Source of the DNA: an uncultured Mycoplasma sp.
GTDB lineage: Bacteria > Bacillota_I > Bacilli_A > RF39 > UBA660
Direction of reading: 5' to 3'
Assembly: GCA_947646115.1 (NCBI GenBank)
Contig: CANSFH010000005.1
Location: forward strand, 1-58,866
DNA length: 58,866 nt
Shown: one piece after another, positions 1 through 7,887 of the stretch
Position numbering within the stretch: the stretch's first letter is position 1
How the letters are laid out: each line of letters begins with the position of its first letter
Notes under the pieces: model-generated
The model's database searches: none
The model's input: only the letters and a program-made list of their open reading frames with translations
What the model was told of the DNA's origin: nothing
Program-made: the position numbers and the translations under genes

Positions 1-154
1 TTGCTCCATTTATATCACTTGTTATTCCTTCTACACTTGAACCATTTCCATTAAAAGTTGATACTCCTGTAAAGTAAGCATAGGATATACCACCAATAAG
101 TAAGAGTATTCCTACTAATATTAGTAACTTCTTTTTATTTTCATTATTTTTCAT
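1..154 (-). CDS. SipW-type signal-peptide surface protein, N-terminal fragment (runs off left edge)
   Basis: An ATG at 154-152 on the minus strand opens a frame that stays open to the window edge (about 51 residues). It begins with an Asn/Lys-rich start, then a hydrophobic segment LLILVGILLLIGGISYAYFTG. Ending the hydrophobic stretch with an AYFT-like motif is typical of TasA/camelysin-like substrates of the SipW signal peptidase. The start follows the stop of the upstream gene by one base. Its ribosome site AGGAGGAAAC lies inside that gene's last codons, so the two are almost certainly co-transcribed and coupled. The mature domain lies outside the window, so the function is open; an exported fibre or surface component is the likely class. 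Confidence 0.7.
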   Translation of the reverse strand, partial: MKNNENKKKLLILVGILLLIGGISYAYFTGVSTFNGNGSSVEGITSDINGA

Positions 155-155
155 A

Positions 156-1382
156 TTAGTTTCCTCCTACTACGACATATGGATCACTCATTGTTCCTAT
201 TCCTGTTAATTCTATATCTGAACGAAGGTTTATGACTGGACGGACACCATACGCGCTGGTCACGCTGTAGTCGTTGAAGTAGCCATCCGAACCCACCACG
301 AACACGTGAGCACTCCCGCCACTGCTAAAAATACACGGAGACAAAGTCCAATATATTTGACCATTATATAAGTAATAGCTTTGATTGTCTACTGAGTAAA
401 CTCCCCCTGCCATTGCTGCTTCATCTGCGGTTATTAGTCCTATTGGATATGTTAAACTCTTATTTCCTTTACTTGCTCTTGCTACTGTATAGAAGTCATC
501 TGTAGGACATGTTAAACTTGGTGATTTTGTACTATTTACTAATCTTATATATCCTCCATAATATGTAGTTGTTGTTACTGTTCCTACTGAATTATTGATT
601 GTACTTGAGCTTGTACTTGGTGTTCTATCTCCACAGAATCCTACATTCGTATCTATTTTATCTGCATAACTTGATAAATTTGTTGTATACCATGTATTTA
701 ATTGTTTTAATATCTTTGATTCTGTTCCTATTCCATGGACTTCTCCATTTGTATATTTAAATCCGACATACATATTGTCATCATAACTTGTATTAAATGC
801 ACTTGTTCCTATTTGTGCATCTGTTCCTGTTGATGTGGCACTTGTTCCTTGATAGATTAATCTTATTGATCCATCACCATTTATTCTTATTATTCGCCAA
901 TATTTATTAGCAAACTTAACATAGTTGTTTTCTACTGCTCCTCTATAGTAATATGAAGTTCCATCATCATCTTCTGCTTTAAACATTCCTTCATCTGTAT
1001 CTGCTATCTTACTAAAATCTGGTGTCCCTTCATTTACTTTGGAATTAGCTAGTATTTTATCCACTGAATTAGCTTTTCTAAAATATAAGTAGCAACTTGT
1101 ACTACTTTGTTCTAGACTTGATATTTTTAAAGTATTATCACTTATATTCCAACTTGGTTTAGCATTATTACTACATGCACTTTTACTCTCATTTAAAGTA
1201 TATCCACTTGTTGGTATTGTTTGTGCTTCCTCATATATTCCTTCTTCATTTTCTACAAATAATGCTAATTTATTATTATATTCTGTTATATCTTTATATT
1301 CTTCTTTTTCTTTAGGTTTTACTATTACTGTTAATCCTAATAACACTCCTACAATGGTTATTAAAGCTATTTTCTTCTTCAT
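156..1382 (-). CDS. Surface protein with C-terminal lectin/FGE-like domain, candidate DGR target (copy 1)
   Basis: 408 aa. Residues 1-22 form a signal/anchor segment. Residues ~35-105 form a small domain with two cysteines ending in CYLYF. From ~115 a large domain begins with VNEGTPDFSKIADTDEG, contains YWRIIRINGDGSIRLIY, and ends in YWTLSP...GVRPVINL. This C-terminal pattern resembles C-type-lectin/FGE-like (DUF6273-like) proteins, a fold used as the diversified target of diversity-generating retroelements. It is a clear paralogue of the gene at 25479-26735. The last ~45 residues before GVRPVINL are encoded by a GC-rich tract (plus positions 241-340) rich in NNC codons, unlike the AT-rich remainder. 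Its promoter block is shared with the paralogue. Function inferred: variable surface binding protein. The fold assignment is by pattern, not by search. Confidence 0.75.
   Translation of the reverse strand: MKKKIALITIVGVLLGLTVIVKPKEKEEYKDITEYNNKLALFVENEEGIYEEAQTIPTSGYTLNESKSACSNNAKPSWNISDNTLKISSLEQSSTSCYLYFRKANSVDKILANSKVNEGTPDFSKIADTDEGMFKAEDDDGTSYYYRGAVENNYVKFANKYWRIIRINGDGSIRLIYQGTSATSTGTDAQIGTSAFNTSYDDNMYVGFKYTNGEVHGIGTESKILKQLNTWYTTNLSSYADKIDTNVGFCGDRTPSTSSSTINNSVGTVTTTTYYGGYIRLVNSTKSPSLTCPTDDFYTVARASKGNKSLTYPIGLITADEAAMAGGVYSVDNQSYYLYNGQIYWTLSPCIFSSGGSAHVFVVGSDGYFNDYSVTSAYGVRPVINLRSDIELTGIGTMSDPYVVVGGN
241..345 (-). other. Candidate DGR variable region (VR) in copy 1
   Basis: By hand count positions 241-340 hold 57 G/C in 100 bases, about double the surroundings. 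Read on the minus strand, the codons that differ from the paralogue are mostly NNC (agc, ggc, cac, tac, aac, gac, acc), the set expected when AAC codons of a template are mutated at adenines. The tract sits just before the conserved GVRPVINL end, where variable residues of DGR-type lectin folds lie. No template repeat or reverse transcriptase is seen in this window, so the call is inference. Confidence 0.45.
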
Positions 1383-1440
1383 CCTATCAATCCTTTACTT
1401 CCCTATTTTAATACTTTAATATTCTCTTTTCATTAGCTTC

Positions 1441-1528
1441 GACAAATCTTGTCAAAACTTCTCTTGCTTCTTCTATTATACTTTCTATGATATATTTCTA
1501 ATATACAATATTATTGATACATTTTCAA
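1441..1528 (-). promoter_or_regulatory. Promoter and palindrome of surface protein copy 1
   Basis: On the minus strand a -35 TTGAAA (1528-1523), 17-bp spacer and -10 TATATT (1505-1500) precede the gene. The spacer contains the inverted repeat CAATAATATTG. A second palindrome, GACAAGATTTGTC (1453-1441), lies in the leader about 60 bases before the start codon. The whole block (~1437-1555) aligns with the region upstream of the paralogue at 25479-26735, which argues for selection on both elements. They may be operators of a shared regulator. Confidence 0.6.
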
Positions 1529-1602
1529 CATGTTTTTCAATATTTCAGTCAAAAGAATTCGGAATAAAAAATTTCTAATATAAAAAAATAAAGATTTTCT
1601 CT

Positions 1603-2220
1603 TTATTTATTTCTAGCAATACTAATTAGTTCATCATCCTGAAATTGTAATTCAATTATATTTATACCATCCCATGCTCCATCAATAATTGCATCTTCCC
1701 CATAATTTAAAATAAGTCTATTATCTAAATTGAATCCTTTAGTACAATAATTACTAAGCAAACTTGTAATAGCAACATTATGAGTAAAAACTGCTATAGT
1801 TTTATCTTTATCTTTTTGAATAACTTTATTTATAAAATGAAGCATTCTTTTTTTAACTTCATTAAGTGATTCTCCCCCATTAAGCTTATAATTAAAATCA
1901 TTCTCTTGCATTTCTGTTACCATACGAATTTTTTTATCGCCTAAATTTCCTAACACTCTTTCTCCTAAATCACTATCAATATTAATATCAAGTTCTAAAT
2001 CTTTTGCCAAATATTTCGCAGTCCCAATACTCATTACATAATTAGAAGTATAAATAGCTTGTACATGTTCTAAATAAGGAATATTTTTTAATTTTGCACT
2101 TTCCTTTTCTCCTTCAATACTAAGAATTCTTTTCTCTCTTTTGCTATCCAAAGATTCATGACTAGGAAAATTTAAATTATTCATTGTATAATTATTATTA
2201 ATCAAATATATAGTTGTCAT
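1603..2220 (-). CDS. Histidine-phosphatase-family protein lacking the catalytic RHG
   Basis: 205 aa with the outline of the phosphoglycerate-mutase/histidine phosphatase superfamily. It has an N-terminal strand IYLI, an ERVLGNLGD segment, a GGESLNEVKKRM helix (the usual GES motif) and the second active-site region VFTHNVAI. The catalytic Arg-His-Gly that should follow IYLI is replaced by Asn-Asn-Asn (residues 8-10), so the phospho-accepting histidine is missing. It is therefore probably a pseudoenzyme or binding protein. The start overlaps the stop of the exporter gene by ATGA, and its ribosome site AGGAGG lies within that gene, so it is the second gene of a coupled pair. Confidence 0.75.
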   Translation of the reverse strand: MTTIYLINNNYTMNNLNFPSHESLDSKREKRILSIEGEKESAKLKNIPYLEHVQAIYTSNYVMSIGTAKYLAKDLELDINIDSDLGERVLGNLGDKKIRMVTEMQENDFNYKLNGGESLNEVKKRMLHFINKVIQKDKDKTIAVFTHNVAITSLLSNYCTKGFNLDNRLILNYGEDAIIDGAWDGINIIELQFQDDELISIARNK

Positions 2221-2735
2221 TTTAATATTCCTCCTAAAATACCATAAGAAAATATTAACATAATAATACCAGCCATAATAACACCAAGTATTGCCGCTAC
2301 AGTACTTTTTTTCTTATCCATCCCTAATAATGCTGCAATTAAGCATCCTGTCCAAGCACCTGTTCCTGGTAAAGGAATACCTACAAATAAAACTAAACCT
2401 ACATATTTAAGTTTTTCTATTTGCTCTTTTTTACTATTAGCCTTTTTTTCTAGTTTTAAAACTAAAGAACCTAATCTTTTACTTTTCTTTTTTAAATAAT
2501 CAAATATACCTGTTATAAACCATAAAATAAATGGAATAGGAATTATATTCCCTAAAAAACAAACTAAAAAACTAGGTAGCATTGGCGCATCCATTAAACT
2601 GGCCGCAATAAGTCCTCCTCTAAGCTCTAAAATTGGCAATAAAGAAATAATAAACATTACTAAATATTTGCCCCACCAAACACTTGCAATACCACCAAAA
2701 ATACCTATAAAAAATTTAGCTAATTTATCTGTCAT
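2217..2735 (-). CDS. Small multi-drug export family protein (COG2426/PF06695)
   Basis: 172-aa polytopic membrane protein. It shows the family hallmarks LPILELRGGLIAA near residue 33 and GIPLPGTGAWTGCLIAALLG near residue 120, plus a basic/helical cytoplasmic stretch in the middle (~80-110). The name of the family comes from early annotation; the real substrate is not established. The start is supported by GAGGTAG eight bases upstream. It is the first gene of a two-gene unit with the degenerate histidine phosphatase, with a four-base overlap. Confidence 0.8.
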   Translation of the reverse strand: MTDKLAKFFIGIFGGIASVWWGKYLVMFIISLLPILELRGGLIAASLMDAPMLPSFLVCFLGNIIPIPFILWFITGIFDYLKKKSKRLGSLVLKLEKKANSKKEQIEKLKYVGLVLFVGIPLPGTGAWTGCLIAALLGMDKKKSTVAAILGVIMAGIIMLIFSYGILGGILK

Positions 2736-2792
2736 TATATCTACCTCAAATTAATTATAAATTAAAAGTTTTTAGATAGCAAGAATATTAAC

Positions 2793-3494
2793 TTAATTTC
2801 TAGAAATATTAGGAGTTAATCTTTGATAAAATAACTTAAATTTTTCTACATCTAAAATTTCACTAACATTGCTATTTAAACTTTGAGTTAATAAATATCT
2901 ATCTAAATCATTTTCTCTATATCCTAAACTCATAATAGCCATTCTAAATTGATCTACTAAATTTTTATTCTCTTTCTTAAATAAATATACTTTACCTAAA
3001 TTTGTAATATTAAAATCAAACTCTTCCTCTTCACTTGTTTCTTTAGTTAATAACCCTTGACTTAATAAATCAAAAATTATACTTTGTTCTAAAGGATTAA
3101 ATGCTTCAATATCACATGTTCCACTAATACCTGCCATATAATTAACTTTTTTTAATACGAACCAATATAAATCAATATTATTAAAATATTCTTTCACAAC
3201 TTTATTCATCATAAGTTCTAATTTACGTCTTAAAGTTATAACTCCATAAGCTTTAGAGCCCACTTTTGTATCTAATGTATAATTAGGATATAAAGCCGTT
3301 ACTCCATAATCAATTTGCATATATTTATATATTTCTGATTTTCTATTTCCCATTCCTATATACTCTATATCACTATGATTTCTTATACTATCTAAAATAA
3401 TAACCATATCAATATTATCTAGCCAACCAAATTTCAATAAAGCTCCTGCATATAGTTGCTCTGAATTAATTGTTTTATTTTTTGCTTCACTCAT
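2793..3494 (-). CDS. Hypothetical protein, unknown function
   Basis: About 233 aa, soluble, mixed alpha/beta by composition, with no signal peptide and no motif I recognise. The ATG at 3494 (protein start MSEAKNK) is preferred because AGGTGA lies seven to eight bases before it. A longer frame starting seven codons upstream has no ribosome site and would include this one. It is divergent from trmL. A weakly winged-helix-like C-terminal half (residues ~140-220: LSQGLLTKE, NLGKVYLF) is conceivable but unproven. Confidence 0.6.
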   Translation of the reverse strand: MSEAKNKTINSEQLYAGALLKFGWLDNIDMVIILDSIRNHSDIEYIGMGNRKSEIYKYMQIDYGVTALYPNYTLDTKVGSKAYGVITLRRKLELMMNKVVKEYFNNIDLYWFVLKKVNYMAGISGTCDIEAFNPLEQSIIFDLLSQGLLTKETSEEEEFDFNITNLGKVYLFKKENKNLVDQFRMAIMSLGYRENDLDRYLLTQSLNSNVSEILDVEKFKLFYQRLTPNISRN

Positions 3495-3578
3495 AATAAA
3501 TTCACCTACTATCATTATTATCTTAATTTATTTACTTATTTTACATTTTATCTTATAATTATTTTTAGGAGTGATTTT

Positions 3579-4088
3579 ATGTTAAATATAGTTTTATTTG
3601 AACCTGAAATTCCTGGAAATACAGGAAATATTATGCGTACTTGTGTCGCAACTAACACTATTCTACACTTAATTAAACCTTTAGGATTTTCTTTAGACGA
3701 AAAATACATTAAAAGAAGTGGTGTTAATTATATTGATAAATGTAAATATGTTATATATGAAAATATTACAGAATTCTTTCAAAAAAATCCTGGCTCATAT
3801 TTCTTTTTTACTCGCTATGGCCACAAACCTCACAGTAACCCTAATTACAAAGATATAAAAGAAGATATTTATCTTATCTTTGGTAAAGAATCAACTGGTA
3901 TTCCCCGTGAAATCTTAAAACCATATATAGATAATTGCTATCGCATCCCCATGACTGACAATGTAAGAGCTTTAAATCTCTCTAATAGTGTAGCTATCTG
4001 TATATATGAAGTTTTAAGACAAAGAAATTACGAAGGTCTTTTATTAGATGAACCTCATAAAAGTAAAACATTTATCGAAGAAGCCTAA
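3579..4088 (+). CDS. trmL: tRNA (cytidine/uridine-34 2'-O)-methyltransferase
   Basis: 169 aa, full length for TrmL (YibK) of the SPOUT superfamily. This family methylates the ribose of the wobble base of certain leucine tRNAs using S-adenosylmethionine. Seen: N-terminal EPEIPGNTGNIMRTC (residues 8-22), the glycine-rich IFGKESTGIP (~100-109) and the C-terminal knot segment IPMTDNVRALNLSNSVAICIYE (~123-144) with its conserved Asn-Ser-Val-Ala. The ribosome site TAGGAGTGA precedes the ATG. A rho-independent terminator follows directly, so it is probably monocistronic. Confidence 0.93.
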   Translation: MLNIVLFEPEIPGNTGNIMRTCVATNTILHLIKPLGFSLDEKYIKRSGVNYIDKCKYVIYENITEFFQKNPGSYFFFTRYGHKPHSNPNYKDIKEDIYLIFGKESTGIPREILKPYIDNCYRIPMTDNVRALNLSNSVAICIYEVLRQRNYEGLLLDEPHKSKTFIEEA

Positions 4089-4111
4089 ACTGGAAAAAAT
4101 TCCAGTTTTTT
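4088..4111 (+). terminator. Terminator of trmL
   Basis: AACTGGA / TCCAGTT stem with a six-base A/T loop followed by a T-run, starting at the trmL stop codon. Confidence 0.8.
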
Positions 4112-4112
4112 A

Positions 4113-4250
4113 TTAACTAAAAAATTTAACATAAACAGCCATAATACAAACAAATAATAATATAGCAAGTAGTACAATTATTATACCATTATTACGATTA
4201 TTAACTTTTTTTAATTCAATTAATTCCTCATTTAAATTTTTATATTCCAT
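4113..4250 (-). CDS. Small single-pass membrane protein, 45 aa
   Basis: A short frame from ATG at 4250-4248 to TAA at 4115-4113. A strong ribosome site, AGAGGTGA, lies seven bases before the ATG. The peptide has a charged N-terminal helix (EYKNLNEELIELKKVNNRN) followed by one hydrophobic segment (GIIIVLLAILLFVCIMAVYV) and a short tail. No family is recognised. Strong ribosome site, sensible topology and convergent position against the trmL terminator make it a credible gene. Confidence 0.6.
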   Translation of the reverse strand: MEYKNLNEELIELKKVNNRNNGIIIVLLAILLFVCIMAVYVKFFS

Positions 4251-4535
4251 AGAATTTCACCTCTATTATTAGTATATCTTATAACCAAACTTTTATATAT
4301 ATTTATTTTTAAAACAATTGTAAAGTAATGTCAAAAAAATACATTAAATTAACATTTACATTATTTAATATATACTTTTATAATTATTAACACTTACCAA
4401 AGTATAATAATTTTTTAAGATAATTAACCATCTAAATATTGCAAAATAATATTTAGGATAGACAAAACTCTAAAATAATAGTATAATTAATTCCAGTTAT
4501 CAACTTTATTTTTATAACAAGAGAGGAAGATTTTA
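4251..4535. other. Intergenic region upstream of RNase J
   Basis: 285 AT-rich bases holding the RNase J promoter and leader and, on the other strand, the upstream region of the small membrane protein. I see no further reading frame or strong structure. Confidence 0.6.
4459..4487 (+). promoter_or_regulatory. Promoter of RNase J
   Basis: TAGACA (4459-4464), exactly 17 bases, then TATAAT (4482-4487). Transcription would begin about 40 bases before the start codon. Confidence 0.65.
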
Positions 4536-6209
4536 ATGAATAATAATAATGAGACTACGTCCATTGTTGCTTTAGGTGGTTTAGGCGAAGTCGGAAAAAA
4601 CATGTATGTTGTAACTCATAATAATGAGATTTTAATTATTGATGCAGGTGTTATGTTTCCAGAAGATGACTTACTTGGAATTGATTACGTTATACAGGAT
4701 GTTACATATCTTAAACAAAATGAAGATAAAATTAAAGGATTAATAATAACTCATGGTCACGAAGATCATATTGGTGGTATATCTTTTCTTCTAAATAGTG
4801 TAAATATACCTAAAATTTATACATCTAAAATAGCTGCGGATCTAATAATCAAAAAGCTTAATGATCGTAATGTTAATTATGATAACCTTGAAATTGTAAC
4901 CGAAGAAACAGTTATTAAAACAAAATATTTCACTGTCGAATTTGTTGGCACTACTCACTCTATTCCTGGATCTTATGCCATTGCTATTCACACTCCCAAC
5001 GGCACAATTTTTGAAACTGGAGATTTTAAATTTGATTTAACACCAATTGGTCCTGTTGCCAATATTCATAAAATGGCTAAAATTGGTAGTAAAGGTGTTA
5101 CTCTTCTCCTTAGTGATTCAACTAACGCTTTATCACCAGGTTTTTCTAAAAGTGAATCAAGTGTTGATGAAGCCTTAAATGATATAGTATCTCGTCACTA
5201 TGGCCGTGTAATTATAGCGACATTTGCATCTAATATTTATCGTATCAAACATATTGTTGAAACTTGTCGTAAAAATAATCGTAAAATAATTATTTTTGGT
5301 CGCTCTATGGAAACTAGTATTGAACTTGCCGTAAATAATGGCTTAATTGAAGATAAATCTATTTTTATTGATAATAATGGGGCAAAAAATTTAAAGAAAA
5401 ATGAAATATGTATCTTATGTACAGGAACTCAAGGAGAACCCCTTGCAGCCCTATCCCGAATTGCTAATGGCATTCATAAACAAATAACTCTTATGCCAGA
5501 TGATTTAGTCGTATTTTCATCATCACCTATTCCTGGAAATGCCGCTAGTATCAATAAAATAATTAATAAATTATATTTAAAAGGTGTTAAAGTTTATACT
5601 AATAAAACTTTTAATGATGTTCATACTTCAGGTCATGCTAAAGAAGAAGAATTAAAATGGATGCTTCGAATTATTAATCCAAAATATTTTATGCCCATGC
5701 ATGGTGAATACCGCATGTTAAAACAACATGGGGACATTGCTGAATCTTGTGGTATACCTAAAGAAAATATCTTTATTTGTAAAAATGGGGATGTAATAAA
5801 CTTAAATAAAGGTGTTGTCACTCGTGGCGAAACTGTTAAAAACGGGGATGTTTATGTCGATGGTTCACGAATTGGTGATATTGGTTCCCAAGTTATCAAA
5901 GATCGAAAATTAATGAGCAATGATGGTATATTAGTAACAATACTAAATATTAACACATTAACTAGAAGACTATTAATAAAACCTAATGTTACTACTAGAG
6001 GCTTTATAATGGTTAATGAAAACCCTGAATTAATAAACAAAATCGAAAGAAAAATTACTGATATTGTAAACAAATTTTTAAGTACTTCAACATATAACTA
6101 CACTGATCTAAAAAATCAAATCATTTTAGAATTATATCCATATATAAATGAACTTACAGGTCGTAGACCAATAATCTTACCTGTAATTATGGAAGTAAAT
6201 CAAGCCTAG
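4536..6209 (+). CDS. rnj: Ribonuclease J
   Basis: 557 aa, usual length. A metallo-beta-lactamase/beta-CASP ribonuclease that acts as 5'-3' exonuclease and endonuclease in mRNA decay and rRNA maturation. Seen: metal-binding THGHEDHIGG (~residues 73-82), the next histidine in TTHSIPGS, ETGDFKFD with its metal aspartate, DSTNA, and the beta-CASP histidines around DVHTSGHA and MPMHGEYRM. C-terminal ~100 residues fit the dimerisation domain. AGAGAGGAAG precedes the start. Only one copy is visible here, so J1 versus J2 cannot be decided. With RNase Y at 7888-9441 the window encodes two central Gram-positive mRNA decay enzymes. Confidence 0.93.
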   Translation: MNNNNETTSIVALGGLGEVGKNMYVVTHNNEILIIDAGVMFPEDDLLGIDYVIQDVTYLKQNEDKIKGLIITHGHEDHIGGISFLLNSVNIPKIYTSKIAADLIIKKLNDRNVNYDNLEIVTEETVIKTKYFTVEFVGTTHSIPGSYAIAIHTPNGTIFETGDFKFDLTPIGPVANIHKMAKIGSKGVTLLLSDSTNALSPGFSKSESSVDEALNDIVSRHYGRVIIATFASNIYRIKHIVETCRKNNRKIIIFGRSMETSIELAVNNGLIEDKSIFIDNNGAKNLKKNEICILCTGTQGEPLAALSRIANGIHKQITLMPDDLVVFSSSPIPGNAASINKIINKLYLKGVKVYTNKTFNDVHTSGHAKEEELKWMLRIINPKYFMPMHGEYRMLKQHGDIAESCGIPKENIFICKNGDVINLNKGVVTRGETVKNGDVYVDGSRIGDIGSQVIKDRKLMSNDGILVTILNINTLTRRLLIKPNVTTRGFIMVNENPELINKIERKITDIVNKFLSTSTYNYTDLKNQIILELYPYINELTGRRPIILPVIMEVNQA

Positions 6210-6232
6210 AATTTTAATTTCTAGGCTTTTTT
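6203..6232. terminator. Terminator between RNase J and ligase genes
   Basis: AGCCTAGAA / TTCTAGGCT stem with a T-run on the plus strand. The stop codon of the convergent ligase gene lies inside the stem. Confidence 0.8.
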
Positions 6233-7099
6233 AGAACTAATAAAAGGTTCTCTTAAAATACCATTTAAAGTTCTCTCTATAAAACTCACTTCAACTTTTT
6301 CTAAAGGAACAATATATTCTGCTTTTTCCTTATGATTTACAAAAACATTTTCACATTTTTTTAATTTAAGCAATTTTTTCAATAAAAGATTATTGGGCAT
6401 AATACTTACTTTACCAATAAAATATAATTTCTTATTTCGATATTCCCCTAAAAGCAAACTATACTTTTCTTTATTAAAAATAATTCCATGAATAAAAAAT
6501 TTTCCTTTCTTAAAATTTTTTATTTTAATCCAACTACTAACTCTTTTATTGGGAATATATAAACTATGTTTATCTTTTGCCACAATCCCTTCTAAATCTA
6601 ACTCTTTAATCTTTTTAAATAACTCTATCCCATTATTAAATATTTTAGATTTTACAAAATAATTAGTATCTTTATATTTTTCTAAAATAGCTTTTCTTTT
6701 TACAAGCTCTTCATTAATCAATTCTTTATCTTGATATAAAATATCAAAAACTATAAAAGTTACAGGTGAATCATTAGCAATACTTTTAATTTTATTCTTA
6801 TCCTTTAAATGACTTCTAGCTTGTAGCTTACTAAATGATGGTTTACCATTTTCCATCGCCACGATTTCTCCATCAAATATTACTTTTTTATTACCAACTA
6901 ACTTTTTTATATTCTCTAACTCTGGATATAAATTTGTAACATCGATATTATTCCTACTTCTTATTTCAAATTCATTTTTACTAACATATATAATAACTCT
7001 ATAACCATCATATTTTAACTCATATAAATAATTATTATCATTAAAAGGCTTTTTTATTTCCCTTAAAAGCATAGGTTTAATATTTTTATTATTAAACAT
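6221..7099 (-). CDS. Stand-alone ATP-dependent DNA ligase of the NHEJ (LigD-ligase) type
   Basis: 292 aa. Motif I ELKYDGYR (~residues 27-34) with the adenylated lysine. Further motifs are RSRNN, FDGEIVA, VFDIL, LEGIVAKD and SWIKIKN, then a C-terminal OB-fold half. It corresponds to the ligase domain of LigD only: no polymerase or nuclease domain is attached. The ATG lies eight bases inside the 3' end of the Ku gene, so the two are translationally coupled and should act together in non-homologous end joining of double-strand breaks. Confidence 0.9.
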   Translation of the reverse strand: MFNNKNIKPMLLREIKKPFNDNNYLYELKYDGYRVIIYVSKNEFEIRSRNNIDVTNLYPELENIKKLVGNKKVIFDGEIVAMENGKPSFSKLQARSHLKDKNKIKSIANDSPVTFIVFDILYQDKELINEELVKRKAILEKYKDTNYFVKSKIFNNGIELFKKIKELDLEGIVAKDKHSLYIPNKRVSSWIKIKNFKKGKFFIHGIIFNKEKYSLLLGEYRNKKLYFIGKVSIMPNNLLLKKLLKLKKCENVFVNHKEKAEYIVPLEKVEVSFIERTLNGILREPFISSKKA

Positions 7100-7832
7100 T
7101 TTTTAAACTCATTTCCAAAGCGGTCATTAAATCCTTAATACTTTTCTCACTCTTTTTCTTAGGCTTTTTAATTGTTTTACCATCTATTTTCATATCAATA
7201 GCTTTTTTAATTTTAGTCTGATATTCATCAATTAATTCTTCAGGCTCAAATTTCATCTTTAAAGAATCAATTAACTGAGTCGCTAAATCAAGTTCCTTTT
7301 TTGTATATTTAGCTTCTACAACTGCCTCGGGCATAATAACTTCTTCTTCAAAATAAATAGTATTCATAACCATAATGCCCCTACTTAATCTTAAAACTAC
7401 ATAATAAAATTTAGTTCCAATAACAGTTTTAGCTAAAGCAACCTTCTTTGTTTTTTCTAATGCATCTTTAAACAAACTATAAGCTTTACTCTTATTATTA
7501 ACGCTCACAGCATAACTTTTTTCAAAGTATACAGGATCTATTTCTTTTAAATCAATAAATCCTACTATTTCAATAATTTTTTCATCTTCACTTTTTAAAT
7601 TATCAAATTCCTCATCATTAATTGTTATATATTTATCTTTTTCATACTCATATCCTCTAATTATATCCCCTTGTTTAACCTCTTTTTTACAACGACTACA
7701 ATATTTTACATATTTAATTCTTGATCCACACTTTTTATGTAATTGATTAAAAGAAATATCATTATTTTTAATAATAGGATTAATTACTACAGGAATATTA
7801 ACAAGTCCAAAAGAAATAGATGTTTTTTTCAT
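7092..7832 (-). CDS. ku: Bacterial Ku, NHEJ end-binding protein
   Basis: About 246 aa from the ATG encoding MKKTSISFGLVNIPV, preceded by GGTGA. A longer frame four codons upstream has no ribosome site of its own. Typical Ku beginning, a cysteine knuckle CGSRIKYVKYCSRCKKEV (~residues 35-52), a central ring-forming beta domain and a lysine-rich C-terminal tail (KKPKKKSEKS). Ku homodimers encircle DNA ends and recruit the ligase. Its partner is encoded directly downstream. In Bacillus subtilis the equivalent pair is made in the developing spore, and spore genes (spoVAD/AE) are present at the far end of this window. Confidence 0.92.
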   Translation of the reverse strand: MKKTSISFGLVNIPVVINPIIKNNDISFNQLHKKCGSRIKYVKYCSRCKKEVKQGDIIRGYEYEKDKYITINDEEFDNLKSEDEKIIEIVGFIDLKEIDPVYFEKSYAVSVNNKSKAYSLFKDALEKTKKVALAKTVIGTKFYYVVLRLSRGIMVMNTIYFEEEVIMPEAVVEAKYTKKELDLATQLIDSLKMKFEPEELIDEYQTKIKKAIDMKIDGKTIKKPKKKSEKSIKDLMTALEMSLKNV

Positions 7833-7887
7833 ATTTTTCACCATTATTAGCTTAAGTAAAAAATTAATAAATATACAAAAAAGAAGC

